Notes: generated from the sequence alone by a model not told the origin. A DNA stretch of 64,000 nt from Kribbella sp. NBC_00382 (GCF_036067295.1 NZ_CP107954.1:8370001-8434000); one strand, 5' to 3'. Positions 36,352-45,388 are shown, numbered from the stretch's first letter. Made by a program: numbers and translations.

Positions 36352-37251
36352 ATGAAGCTCCCGTTCAAGTATCGGAAGATCGACGCCGACGGGGTCGGTA
36401 TCAACTGCGCGATCGGGGGCGACGACGGGCCGCCGGTCTTGTTGCTGCATGGGTATCCGCAGACGCATCTGATCTGGCACCATGTCGCGCCGGTGCTCGC
36501 CCGGACGCACACGGTCGTGGCGACGGACCTCCGCGGGTACGGCGACAGCGACAAGCCGCCGGCCGGCCCGGACCACGCGGAGTACTCCAAACGCGCGATG
36601 GCCCGCGACCAAATCCTCGTCATGCGCGCGCTCGGCTTCGACCGCTTCTCGGTGGTCGGCCATGACCGCGGCAGGCGGGTCGGACACCGGCTTGCGCTCG
36701 ATCACCCGGAGGCGGTCGAGCGGCTGGCTGTACTGGACATCGTGCCGACCCGCTACACCTTCGAACACGCCGACGCCGGGTTCGGAGCGGAGTACTACCA
36801 CTGGTTCTTCCTTGCCGCGGGCAACGGAATCCCGGAACGCCTGATCGGCGGCGCCCCGGAGTACTGGATCCGCGCCCGGATGACGGCCCGCCACCACGGC
36901 GGTACTCCCTTCGACCCAGCCGCCATGGCCGAGTACATCCGCTGCTTCTCCACCCCGGACGCCATCACCGCCTCCTGCGAGGACTACCGAGCCGCCGCCA
37001 CCATCGACCTACTCCACGACAACGCCTCCTACGGCACCCCTCTCACCTGCCCAGTCCTAACCCTCTAGGGCGAGACCAGCTTCGTAGGCCGCACATACGA
37101 CGTACTGGCAGCTTGGAGCGAATACGCCACCAACCTCCGAGGCGCCGCCATCCCCTCCGACCACTACCTCCCCGAAGAAGCGCCGACCGCAACCGCCGCC
37201 GCCCTCCTGGACTTTCTGGACGGGGAGGGAAATACCCCAGAACTGGGCTAA
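36352..37251 (+). pseudogene. Alpha/beta hydrolase (haloacetate dehalogenase-like) interrupted by TAG
   Basis: The frame from the ATG at 36352 encodes an alpha/beta hydrolase: LLLHGYPQTHL, ATDLRGYGDSDKPP and nucleophile elbow VVGHDRGRR (Asp105). It stops at TAG (37066-37068, codon 239). Beyond it, the same frame stays open for 60 codons to TAA 37249-37251 and encodes the expected C-terminus: GETSFVGRTYDVLAAW and SDHYLPEEAP with the catalytic His (271). Family members usually have LWGE at this point, so TGG became TAG by one change. The elbow also reads DRGRR where DRGGR is usual. The 238-residue product would lack its catalytic His. Confidence 0.85.
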
Positions 37252-37333
37252 ATGGGTACCCAAGTCCCGCGAAAATCCTCCCCAGACCGTCGATCCGGCA
37301 CTACTCGCGCCCCGCGGCAGGTGTTTCCGGGCA

Positions 37334-37398
37334 CCGCTGGCGGGTTGTGGTGCCGATGGCGTGATGCTTCATGCCATCGGCACGAGAACCTGCCAGTG
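37334..37398. repeat. 65-bp palindromic element, copy 1
   Basis: Long nested hairpin: outer arms CGCTGGCGGGTT and AACCTGCCAGTGG, inner arms GTGCCGATGGCGTGA and TCATGCCATCGGCAC around a TGCT loop; nearly every position pairs if G-U is allowed. About 88% identical over the same length to the reverse complement of 57186-57250. It lies between the hydrolase pseudogene and a convergent SnoaL-like gene, so it may also end transcription from both sides. The remainder of 37252-37461 shows nothing else. Confidence 0.85.
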
Positions 37399-37461
37399 GC
37401 GGCGCAATAGAGTGCCCACCCGGAAGTCCCTCACCATCAGCAACCCCTGACCGCGAGTAGG

Positions 37462-37848
37462 TCAGGGGGCGATTTCGAGGTGGGTGATGAGGGTGGATTC
37501 GGGGTCGAGGGTGAAGCGGTAGAGGAGGTCTACTACGCCGCCGGGGAAGTTGCCTTCGAGGTGGTTGGTGGTGACGTAGTGGGTGTCGTCGAGTTTTTCC
37601 ACGTGGGTCAGTTCGACGGTGTAGGTGTATTCGGTGGCGGCGGTTTCGCGCCAGCGGTGGATTTCGTCGTGGCCGGTGTAGGTCTTCTCCTCGTCGACGA
37701 CGACGGCGTCGGTGGTGAAGGCCGACAGGAGATCGTGGGCGTTCGCGCGGTGGGCGGGGTCGGCCTCGCGCAGGTAGGTGACGATCGAGTGCGGGAGCTG
37801 CTTCGCGTGTTCGGCGGCGGTCGGGTCGGGCGGGGTGGGGATGGTCAT
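37462..37848 (-). CDS. SnoaL-like / NTF2-fold protein
   Basis: 128 residues with the NTF2-like pattern: N-terminal helices (LREADPAHRANAHDLLSAFT), DAVVVDEEKTYTGHDEIHRW, then a beta-sheet ending DLLYRFTLDPESTLITHLEI. This fold covers ketosteroid isomerases, polyketide cyclases and many unknown proteins. The ATG shares one base with the stop of the upstream AlkC-like gene, so the two are co-translated. Confidence 0.82.
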   Translation of the reverse strand: MTIPTPPDPTAAEHAKQLPHSIVTYLREADPAHRANAHDLLSAFTTDAVVVDEEKTYTGHDEIHRWRETAATEYTYTVELTHVEKLDDTHYVTTNHLEGNFPGGVVDLLYRFTLDPESTLITHLEIAP

Positions 37849-38948
37849 CAGTTGCCTTCCGTGGTGAGGGTGAAGGTGGAGCGGCCGAAGGTCCGGCCGT
37901 TGATCTGGAGTTCCAGCGCGTGCTCGCCGGCGTAGTACCGGCGGGTCGAGATCGGCTTGAACGAGTGCAGTTTGGCGATCGTCGCCGACTCGCCGGGCGC
38001 GAGGGTACGGGTGGTGAGCTTGAAGACCTTCGGCGCGAGCGTCCCGTTCGCCTTGACGTGGTGGACGACGTAGTCGATCGCCAGCCGCAGCTCCCCGGCC
38101 CCGCGATTGTGCGCGCTGAACTCGAAAGCCAGCGACTCCCCCACAGCAACAGCCGGTACTGCGACCAGCGGCCCGTCGACCACCAACCCGACAGGCGGCT
38201 CAAACCCCAGCAATGCAAGGGCTCCCGGGTCAGCCGCCTTGATCAAGGTCCGCAACGCATGCCGCACCAGCCGCTCGGTCGTCGGCTCCGGTGATGCAAG
38301 CCACTCACCGGCGATCGCGACAGCCAGCCCCGGATCGAGCCGGCTCAAGTCGTTGAGGTGGTTGGCCACCGAGCGACGAACGTACTCCGACTCATCGCGC
38401 CGCAGCGCCTCAAGAATCGGCCGCGTCACGTCCGGCCGCTCGATCAACCCCGGCACACGCTTGGCCCACGGCAGTCGCGCCCGAGTGCCTTCGCTCGCCA
38501 GCCGCCGAACATGCTCATCTGGATGCCGAGTCCACCCGAGGACCACCGCCAGCGTGCGATCCAGATCCGCAGCCAGGAAGGTCCGCAGCGCGAACTCACC
38601 GGTCAACCGCGACGTGAGCTCAGCCGTCAACGCAAGACCCGCTTCAAGCTCGCCGTCCGCAACCGCCCGGACAGCGACCGCCTCGGTGACCGGCCAGATC
38701 ATCCACCCGCTGAACGAGGGATCCTCGAGCGCCGCCCGGAAGATCTTCTCCATCGCCCCGTACTCCGCGGGCAGGTCGGCCAGCAACGCGTCCCGCACCA
38801 GCCGCCCGCGCTCGCTGAAGGCCAGCCCGGCCAACTCTGCAGGAGCCGCGGTCACCATCGCCAGGTCCAGTGAAGGTGCCGCCTCGCGAAGGCACACGCC
38901 GAGCGCGACCACAGACGCAGTGCTGAGCATTTCTTCCGCAGTGGGCAC
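37848..38948 (-). CDS. AlkC-like DNA alkylation repair protein
   Basis: 366 residues. The N-terminal 240 are HEAT-like helical repeats (WTRHPDEHVRRLASEGTRAR, RRDESEYVRRSVANHLNDLS) of the DNA alkylation repair superfamily. The C-terminal 110 form an Ig-like beta domain (FEFSAHNRGAGELRLAIDY and FKLTTRTLAPGESATI). HEAT plus Ig is the known AlkC architecture, a glycosylase for 3-methyl purines or cytosines. Catalytic residues cannot be assigned by eye. It overlaps the SnoaL-like gene by one base. Confidence 0.8.
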   Translation of the reverse strand: MPTAEEMLSTASVVALGVCLREAAPSLDLAMVTAAPAELAGLAFSERGRLVRDALLADLPAEYGAMEKIFRAALEDPSFSGWMIWPVTEAVAVRAVADGELEAGLALTAELTSRLTGEFALRTFLAADLDRTLAVVLGWTRHPDEHVRRLASEGTRARLPWAKRVPGLIERPDVTRPILEALRRDESEYVRRSVANHLNDLSRLDPGLAVAIAGEWLASPEPTTERLVRHALRTLIKAADPGALALLGFEPPVGLVVDGPLVAVPAVAVGESLAFEFSAHNRGAGELRLAIDYVVHHVKANGTLAPKVFKLTTRTLAPGESATIAKLHSFKPISTRRYYAGEHALELQINGRTFGRSTFTLTTEGN

Positions 38949-39031
38949 GGGGACCTCTCGACGAAGTTACTTTGAAATTAGCAGTAACTGGGCAGCCAGC
39001 CAACCCAGGCCTCCCCACTACTGTCGGCGCC

Positions 39032-39793
39032 ATGATGGAACTGAAGGTCATCGGGGTAGGCGCCGGCGATCCGGACCACGTGACGATCCAGGCCGTGAAG
39101 GCGCTCAACCGGGTCGACGTGTTCTTCGTACTCGACAAGGGCGCGGTCAAGCAGGAACTGGTCGACCTGCGCGAGGAGATCCTCCACACGCACGCCGGCG
39201 ACCGGAAGTACCGGATCGTCTACGGGCAGGACCCCGAGCGGGACCGCAGCAGCGACGCGTACGTCGAGTCCGTCGACGACTGGCGCCGCCGCCGCGCGGA
39301 CGTCTGCGCAGACCTGATCGCGAGGGAACTGAAGGACGACCAGGTCGGCGCCTTCCTGGTCTGGGGCGACCCTTCCCTGTACGACAGCACGCTGGCGATC
39401 CTCGACGACATCCTCGCTCGCGGTGAGCTGACCTTCGAGATCGAGGTCATCCCCGGGATCAGCAGCGTCTCCGCGCTCGCGGCCCGGCACCGGGTCGGGC
39501 TCAACCAGGTCGGCCGGCCGATCGAGATCACCACCGGGCGGCGGCTGGCGAAGAGCTGGCCGGACGAGGTCGACGACGTCGTGGTGATGCTCGACGCGCA
39601 GACCGCCTTCACCCAGCACACCGACCAGGATGCCGACATCTACTGGGGCGCCTACCTCGGCACGCCGGACGAGATTCTGATCGCCGGACCACTGTCCGAG
39701 GTGTCCGATCAGATCGTCGAAGCGCGTGCGGAAGCGCGCGGCCGCAAGGGGTGGATCATGGACACGTATTTGTTGCGACGACGCCAGAAATAA
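39032..39793 (+). CDS. cobF: Precorrin-6A synthase (deacetylating)
   Basis: SAM-dependent methyltransferase of the aerobic cobalamin pathway, which methylates C1 of precorrin-5 and releases acetate. 253 residues with IGVGAGDPDHVTIQAVKALN at the start, LVWGDPSLYDST and VIPGISSVSALAARH, all typical of tetrapyrrole methylases. Two ATGs (39032, 39035) are possible. It stands alone, about 7 kb from the cobG-cobH-cobIJ operon. CobF occurs only in the oxygen-dependent route. Confidence 0.92.
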   Translation: MMELKVIGVGAGDPDHVTIQAVKALNRVDVFFVLDKGAVKQELVDLREEILHTHAGDRKYRIVYGQDPERDRSSDAYVESVDDWRRRRADVCADLIARELKDDQVGAFLVWGDPSLYDSTLAILDDILARGELTFEIEVIPGISSVSALAARHRVGLNQVGRPIEITTGRRLAKSWPDEVDDVVVMLDAQTAFTQHTDQDADIYWGAYLGTPDEILIAGPLSEVSDQIVEARAEARGRKGWIMDTYLLRRRQK

Positions 39794-39934
39794 TTACCAA
39801 AGGATCTTTAGAAAGTCTAGAGCGCACGCTCTTCTGCTCGCTGACCGGCGGATCTAGCTTGTCCCTGTCCACCCGCCCCCATGACCTTTGGCGCGCGCCC
39901 CCACTGCGCCGGGTCAGGACAGAGGAGTGCCATC

Positions 39935-41023
39935 GTGAAGATGCCTCGTTTCGTGCGCGTTCTGCCGGTCCTCGCGGCCTTCGGAGTCGTGCTGTCAATG
40001 CTGGTGATGGCCCCCGCGGACGCCCGCGTCCAGGCCCCCACCGCGACCCAGGCCTGCAACTACCCGAACTGGGTGGCCGGCGCCAACTACGTGACCGGGA
40101 ACGTCGTCAAGTACACCGACGGCCAGTACTACATCGCCGAACACGACAACCCCGGCTATGACCCGATCATCAGCACCTGGTTCTGGGACCCGTTCAGCTG
40201 CGACGGCGGGACCACCCCGCCCGCCTGCAGCTACCCGAACTGGGTAGCCGGCGCCAACTACGTCACCGGCAACATCGTGAAGTACACCAACGGCCAGTAC
40301 TACATCGCAGAACACGACAATCCGGGCTACGACCCGACCGTCAGCACCTGGTTCTGGGACCCCTACACCTGCAGCGGCGGGCCGACGGATCCGCCGCCGA
40401 GCGGTAGTTTCCCGGTGAGCGAGTCGCAGTTCAACTCGATGTTCCCGGGCCGGAACTCCTTCTACACGTACTCCGGCCTGGTCGCCGCCGCCTCTGCCTT
40501 CCCTGGCTTCACCACCACCGGTGACGACGCCACCAAGAAGCGTGAGGCAGCCGCCTTCCTGGCCAACGTGAACCACGAGACCGGCGGGCTGGTCTACATC
40601 AAGGAGATCAACGAGGCCAACTACCCGAGCTACTGCCACCCGGAGCTCCCGTACGGCTGCCCGGCCGGCCAGTCGGCGTACTACGGCCGCGGACCGCTGC
40701 AGTTGAGCCACAACTTCAACTACAAGGCAGCCGGTGACTACCTGGGCATCGACCTGCTCGGAAACCCCTGGCAGGTCGAGCAGAACGCGACGGTCTCCTG
40801 GAAGGCCAGCCTCTGGTACTGGAACACCCAGTCGGGTCCGGGCACGATGACGCCGCACAACGCGATGGTGAACGGCGCCGGCTTCGGCGAGACCATCCGC
40901 AGCATCAACGGCTCGATCGAGTGCAACGGCGGCAACCCTGGTCAGGTACAGAGCCGCGTGGACGCCTACAACCGGATCACCGGCATCCTGGGCGTCTCCC
41001 CCGGCAGCAACCTTTACTGCTGA
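39935..41023 (+). CDS. Secreted GH19 chitinase with two chitin-binding domains
   Basis: Exported chitinase, 362 residues from the GTG at 39935, which has AGAGGAG seven bases upstream. A signal peptide (about 1-31) is followed by two nearly identical type-3 chitin-binding modules (about 41-89 and 98-146; CxYPNWVAGANYVTGN) and a short Pro linker. The GH19 domain has catalytic Glu215 in NHETGG and the YYGRGPLQLSHNFNY signature. It probably degrades fungal or arthropod chitin. Confidence 0.95.
   Translation: MKMPRFVRVLPVLAAFGVVLSMLVMAPADARVQAPTATQACNYPNWVAGANYVTGNVVKYTDGQYYIAEHDNPGYDPIISTWFWDPFSCDGGTTPPACSYPNWVAGANYVTGNIVKYTNGQYYIAEHDNPGYDPTVSTWFWDPYTCSGGPTDPPPSGSFPVSESQFNSMFPGRNSFYTYSGLVAAASAFPGFTTTGDDATKKREAAAFLANVNHETGGLVYIKEINEANYPSYCHPELPYGCPAGQSAYYGRGPLQLSHNFNYKAAGDYLGIDLLGNPWQVEQNATVSWKASLWYWNTQSGPGTMTPHNAMVNGAGFGETIRSINGSIECNGGNPGQVQSRVDAYNRITGILGVSPGSNLYC
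40055..40372 (+). repeat. Internal duplication of the chitin-binding module
   Basis: Two copies of a roughly 147-bp segment, starting at 40055 and 40226 (171 bp apart), within the chitinase gene. Differences are mostly at third codon positions, so the duplication is either recent or kept alike by gene conversion. Confidence 0.85.
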
Positions 41024-41100
41024 CCCCTAGACCAAAGGTGTAGGCGTACTGGCCGTGCGGCCGAAGCGGGTTCACCTGGACCTGGCAGAGGCTGCAGGGC

Positions 41101-42708
41101 ATGAAGACAACCATGAGCAGGAAGGTGAAGCTGGCAGCAGCACTCGCGCTGCTGCCAGCTTCACTACTTGTCAATCAGGCCGCGGCCTCGCAGCCGGCAG
41201 CCGCCTCCGGTCTAGTAGTACGGACTGATGCTGGCCAGGTGCGTGGGAAGACGACGGCAACGACCGAGATCTTCAACGGCATCCCGTACGCCGCTCCGCC
41301 GGTGCACGCGTTGCGCTGGAAGCCTCCGCAGGCCGTGACGCCGTGGACGGGTGTGCGGGACGCGACGAAGCTGTCCAGCGTCTGCCCGCAAGGGGACAAC
41401 CCGGAAGCGCCCGGCGGCTCCACCAACGAGGACTGCCTCTACCTGAACGTCACCAGGCCTGCCCAGCAGACCAGCAAGCCGCGTGCCGTCGTGGTGTGGA
41501 TCCCAGGTGGCGGCTTCTTCTCCGGCGCTGGAAGCAGCTACGAGGCCTCGAAGATGGCTGCCCGCGGCAACGTAGTCGTTGTCACGGTCAACTACCGGCT
41601 GGGCATCTTCGGCTTCTTCGGCTACCCGGGCCTGGCCGCCTCTGGCACCTACGGCATCCAGGACCAGCAAGCCGCCCTCCGCTGGGTCCAGCGGAACGCC
41701 CGGGCCTTCGGTGGCGACCCGCGCAACGTCACTGTGGCCGGTGAGTCGGCTGGTGGCATGAGTGTGTGCGCACAGCTCACCTCACCCACCTCTACCGGCC
41801 TGTTCTCCAAGGCGGTCATGCAGAGCGGCTCCTGCGCCTTCAACTGGGCCGACAACAGCCAGTACCCGGGACAGGCGGCTGACTCGCCGTGGATCTCGCA
41901 GAGCACCGTGCAGCAGAACGGCAAGGAGTGGGCCGCCGACAACGCGGCCAAGCTCGGCTGCAAGCCGGGGCAAGCGGTCTTGGACTGCCTGCGCGCGGCG
42001 GACCCCGCAGTACTGGTCGAGGACACGTTGAACTTCACGCAGGTTGCCTATGGCGGTACTGCGGTGTTGCCGCTGAGTCCTGCGAAGGCGATGAAGGCTG
42101 GGCTGTTCCACCGGGTGCCCGTGTTGTCCGGCAACAACCATGACGAGGCATCGGCCTGGTTGACCGCGTTCAACGGGGGCGTGCTCACCGATGCGGACTA
42201 CCCGCGACTGGTGACCGACATGGTCGGCGCTGCGGACGCTCGGAAGGTGTTGAAGGAGTACCCGCTGGCGAAGTACGGGTCAGCCGCCGCTGCTTGGACT
42301 GTGGTGACGACCGATCGGATCTGGTCATGCACGCAGGTCGCCACCGATCAGCGGGCGGCTCGGAAGGTGCCTGTGTACGCGTATGAGTTCGCGGACAAGC
42401 ACTCGCCGATCTCCCAGCCAGGGCAGGGCGCAGCACACGCGACGGAACTGCCGTACCTGTTCAACCTTGGCGGCTACGAGCTCCCACTGACCGCTACGCA
42501 GAAGAGGCTGTCGGAGCAGATGATCGACTACTGGACGGCGTTCGCTCGTACTGGCAACCCGAACGGCCCAGAGCGTCCGCACTGGGCACCGGCGAGCAAG
42601 AAGGCCATCACCGGCCTCTCACTCGCACCGACCGACCAGGGCGGCATCAAGAAGGTCAACCTGCAGACCGAGCACCACTGCGACTTCTGGGCCGGGCTAG
42701 GCGACTGA
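41101..42708 (+). CDS. Secreted type B carboxylesterase
   Basis: Cholinesterase-like esterase, 535 residues, with a Sec signal (about 1-29). Family motifs: NEDCLYLNV, oxyanion IPGGGF (134-139), nucleophile GESAG (Ser216), and the acid and His near NNHDEASAW and GAAHATELPYLF. Cysteines are placed as in extracellular members. ATG at 41101; a second ATG is four codons on. It follows the chitinase gene by 77 bp. Confidence 0.92.
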   Translation: MKTTMSRKVKLAAALALLPASLLVNQAAASQPAAASGLVVRTDAGQVRGKTTATTEIFNGIPYAAPPVHALRWKPPQAVTPWTGVRDATKLSSVCPQGDNPEAPGGSTNEDCLYLNVTRPAQQTSKPRAVVVWIPGGGFFSGAGSSYEASKMAARGNVVVVTVNYRLGIFGFFGYPGLAASGTYGIQDQQAALRWVQRNARAFGGDPRNVTVAGESAGGMSVCAQLTSPTSTGLFSKAVMQSGSCAFNWADNSQYPGQAADSPWISQSTVQQNGKEWAADNAAKLGCKPGQAVLDCLRAADPAVLVEDTLNFTQVAYGGTAVLPLSPAKAMKAGLFHRVPVLSGNNHDEASAWLTAFNGGVLTDADYPRLVTDMVGAADARKVLKEYPLAKYGSAAAAWTVVTTDRIWSCTQVATDQRAARKVPVYAYEFADKHSPISQPGQGAAHATELPYLFNLGGYELPLTATQKRLSEQMIDYWTAFARTGNPNGPERPHWAPASKKAITGLSLAPTDQGGIKKVNLQTEHHCDFWAGLGD

Positions 42709-42723
42709 CTCGGCGCAACTGAC

Positions 42724-43371
42724 CTAGGCGACTGACGGAGTGCGGCGCTCGCGCTGATTGCTCACGAGTTTGGCGATGGCGCCGCTCGGGATCAGCGCGA
42801 GCAAGCCGTAGAGACGTACCCCCGGCACCAGCGCGAGAAGGAACGCGACCACTGCGCAAGCGAGGAAGGCGAGAGAGCCGACGATCTCGCGGTCGGTGAC
42901 GGGGTTCTCGGCGACCTCGAGTTCCTTGTGCCCGTGGACGAGCAGCGTGAGAGTCGTCTGGGTCAGCGCGAGCACGACCAGGGTGCCGGAGTAGAAGGCC
43001 GCCGAGAAGGTGTCGCTCTTGAACTGGCCGAGGATCTCGGTCGGGAACGGCAGTACCACGATGCAGAGCAGCCAGAGCATGTTCAGCCGGACCAGCATGC
43101 TGTTGTAGGCCTTGACGTGCTCGAAGACGCCATGGTGAACCAGCCAGAACCTGCTGATCACCACGAAGCTCAGCAGGAACGACAGAATGGCCGGCTGGTT
43201 CTCACTGATCACCGCGAACGGGTCCGGGGCGTCTCCCCCGTTCGCTTCCCCCTGTGCCTTCGCGATCTCCGTGACGACCTCCACCAGCGGGAGGATCAGC
43301 AGGGTGACGGCGATGGCGACCACCGCGTCGGTGAACAGCACCAGCCGGTCGGGGTTCCTCGTCATACTCAC
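42724..43371 (-). CDS. TMEM175-family potassium channel-like protein
   Basis: 215-residue polytopic membrane protein with the DUF1211/TMEM175 signature near the N-terminus (RLVLFTDAVVAIAVTLLILP; the usual form is FSDGVFAIAITLL). About six hydrophobic segments are visible, i.e. one repeat unit as in other bacterial members, which assemble into K+-selective channels. The GTG start overlaps the stop of the MFS gene (GTGA), an uncommon coupling. Confidence 0.85.
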   Translation of the reverse strand: MSMTRNPDRLVLFTDAVVAIAVTLLILPLVEVVTEIAKAQGEANGGDAPDPFAVISENQPAILSFLLSFVVISRFWLVHHGVFEHVKAYNSMLVRLNMLWLLCIVVLPFPTEILGQFKSDTFSAAFYSGTLVVLALTQTTLTLLVHGHKELEVAENPVTDREIVGSLAFLACAVVAFLLALVPGVRLYGLLALIPSGAIAKLVSNQRERRTPSVA

Positions 43372-44795
43372 GGGCGACCACGGTAGCGCAGCAACAGTGT
43401 CGTACCCACGAGCAGTGCCGCGACGACAAAGGCCGACGCGGCAACGAACGCCACGCTGTACCCATCGCGCAATGCGCTGACTGGGTTGGCCCCTTCAGAC
43501 ACCCGTACTGCGGTGCGCGAGGCGGCCAGCGTTGCCAGTACCGCAGTACCGACTGCTGCGCCTGCCTGCTGGGCGGTGTTGTTGAGTCCGGAGGCCAGAC
43601 CCGCGTCGCCGGGCTCTGCGCCGGACATGGCGAGCATGATCGCTGCCGGGATGCCTACGCCGGTACCGGCGCCCACTAGGAGGAGTGGGGCAATCACGTT
43701 GGTGAGGTAGGAGCCGTTGACCGGGGCTTGGCTCATCAGCAGGAGTGCTGCGAGGAGGGCGACGAGGCCGGCCAGTAGGAGGGCACGGCCGCCGAAGCGG
43801 GCGATCAGGCGGGGGCCGATGAACAGGGACATCACTGCGCCCAGGATCGGTGCCGGGAGGAAGGCCAGGCCGGTGTGGAGCGAGTCGAAGCCCAGTACTC
43901 GCTGCAGGTATAGAGCAGTCATGAACTGGAAGCCGAAGCCAGCTGCGAAGAGTAGGACGACTACCAGGTTGGCCGTAGTCACTTGGCGGTTGCGGAAGAT
44001 GTGCAGAGAGAGCAGTGGCTGGGTGGCGCGGGCCTGGCGTAGTACGAAGCCGGTGAGGAGGGCTACTGCTGCAGCGGCGAGGACAAGCGTCCGTGGGAGG
44101 TCTGCGGTCGGCGCGGCGGTCTGGACGATCGTGTAGACGGACAGTGAGAGACCCGCGGTGACCAGTACTGCGCCTAGTACGTCTGCGCCCTTGCTGAGGC
44201 CTAGGCCGCGTTGGCTCTTTAGTAGGCGGGAGGCGAGCACCAGGGAGACGATGCCGATCGGCACGTTGATCAGGAAGGACCAGTGCCAGCCGACTGTCTG
44301 GGTGATGACACCGCCGAGGATCAGGCCGATCGAGGCCCCACCGGCGGAGGTGAAGCCGTAGACGCCCATCGCGCGGGCCTGCTCGGCCGGCGCGGGATAG
44401 AGGCCGACGATCATGCCGAGGATCACGGCGGAGGCCAGGGCACCGCCGACGCCTTGCAGGAACCGGCCGGCGATCAGTACTTCGGAGCTGGTGGCGACGC
44501 CGCAGAGCAGGGAGGCCGCGGTGAAGACGGCCAGGCCCGTGAGGAAGACCTGCTTGCTGCCGATCAGGTCGCCGATCCGGCCGGCCAGCGGGAGGAGGCC
44601 GGCGAACGCGATCAGGTACGAGTTCATCACCCAGGCAAGACCAGCCTGGCTGAAGCCGAGGTCGCCCTGGATGGTCGGCAACGCCACCGTCACGACGGTG
44701 CCGTCGAGGATGATCATCAGCTGCATCACACAGAGCACAGCGAGCGCCTTCGCCCGGCCGAGCTGGACCGGGTGGGCGGTGAGGGTGGAGGTCAT
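43368..44795 (-). CDS. MFS drug efflux transporter (DHA2/EmrB-QacA type)
   Basis: 475 residues with many membrane helices, probably 14 as in the DHA2 family. Motifs are MQLMIILDGTVVTVALPTI in helix 1, WVMNSYLIAFAGLLPLAGRI and LIGSKQVFLTG (motif A region), and GGVITQTVGWHWSFLINVPI (motif C region). A MarR gene lies upstream and shares an operator half-site. It likely exports a toxic compound sensed by MarR. Confidence 0.93.
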   Translation of the reverse strand: MTSTLTAHPVQLGRAKALAVLCVMQLMIILDGTVVTVALPTIQGDLGFSQAGLAWVMNSYLIAFAGLLPLAGRIGDLIGSKQVFLTGLAVFTAASLLCGVATSSEVLIAGRFLQGVGGALASAVILGMIVGLYPAPAEQARAMGVYGFTSAGGASIGLILGGVITQTVGWHWSFLINVPIGIVSLVLASRLLKSQRGLGLSKGADVLGAVLVTAGLSLSVYTIVQTAAPTADLPRTLVLAAAAVALLTGFVLRQARATQPLLSLHIFRNRQVTTANLVVVLLFAAGFGFQFMTALYLQRVLGFDSLHTGLAFLPAPILGAVMSLFIGPRLIARFGGRALLLAGLVALLAALLLMSQAPVNGSYLTNVIAPLLLVGAGTGVGIPAAIMLAMSGAEPGDAGLASGLNNTAQQAGAAVGTAVLATLAASRTAVRVSEGANPVSALRDGYSVAFVAASAFVVAALLVGTTLLLRYRGRP

Positions 44796-44835
44796 CGGTC
44801 GTCTCCTTGTCAGCAGAGCAGGACAAGAAAGACGT

Positions 44836-44844
44836 TAGCAGATA
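44836..44844. promoter_or_regulatory. MarR half-site upstream of the MFS gene
   Basis: TAGCAGATA, the reverse complement of TATCTGCTA at 45374-45382 in the MarR upstream region. It lies 41 bp upstream of the MFS start. The second arm is degenerate. Inferred to be a weaker copy of the MarR operator. Confidence 0.45.
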
Positions 44845-44872
44845 GTTCCGTAGTAGACGATCTTTTAGTGGA

Positions 44873-45352
44873 TCATGTACGCCGGCGTGGACGGCGTACC
44901 GGTTGCGCCTCGACCGGGGTGGCGAGCTGGCCGCCGACGAGTTCGGCGAGAGCGTCGGCGAAGGGCTTGCGCTGGGAGGCGGCGAGGGCGGCGAGCGCTT
45001 CACCGTGGACTCTGTCGACGACTCGCTGGCCCTCCTCGGCCGCCTTGGCGCCCGCGGGGGTGACCGCGACGATCCGGGCCCGACGGTCGGTCTCCGACGG
45101 CTTCCGCTCGGCGAAACCGGCCTTCTCCAAGGCATCCACGGTGCCGACCATCGTCGTCTTGTCGAGATACGCGAGCTCGGCGAGCTGGATCTGGGTCCGC
45201 TCCTCCTCCAAGGCGTACCCGAGCACGCACTGCATCCGCGGCGTCATCCCGATCTCCGCCAGGGCCGCGGTCAACTGGGTCTCCAGCACGTGCCCGGCAT
45301 GAATCAGCATCCCGGTCAGGTCCGGCACGGTGCGCAACGGGGTATCGGCCAT
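44873..45352 (-). CDS. MarR-family transcriptional regulator
   Basis: 159 residues with winged helix-turn-helix: MTPRMQCVLGYALEEERTQI, LAELAYLDKTTMVGTVDALE and the wing KAGFAERKPSETDRRARIV. The C-terminus is rich in Arg and Pro (PVRRPRRRT). It lies just upstream of, and on the same strand as, the MFS transporter, its likely target. A perfect palindrome sits upstream of its start. Confidence 0.92.
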   Translation of the reverse strand: MADTPLRTVPDLTGMLIHAGHVLETQLTAALAEIGMTPRMQCVLGYALEEERTQIQLAELAYLDKTTMVGTVDALEKAGFAERKPSETDRRARIVAVTPAGAKAAEEGQRVVDRVHGEALAALAASQRKPFADALAELVGGQLATPVEAQPVRRPRRRT

Positions 45353-45373
45353 GCATTCATCCTAGCGCGGGAT

Positions 45374-45388
45374 TATCTGCTAGCAGAT
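45374..45388. promoter_or_regulatory. MarR operator palindrome
   Basis: Perfect 14-bp palindrome ATCTGCTAGCAGAT (45375-45388), 22 bp upstream of the MarR start and 53 bp before the divergent dehydrogenase gene. It may regulate both. Confidence 0.65.

Noticed and set aside
39806-39935. A chitinase promoter direct repeat like those known in Streptomyces.
   Set aside because: Only a short AGAGCG/CGCTCT palindrome is seen; the known 12-bp direct repeats are not present.
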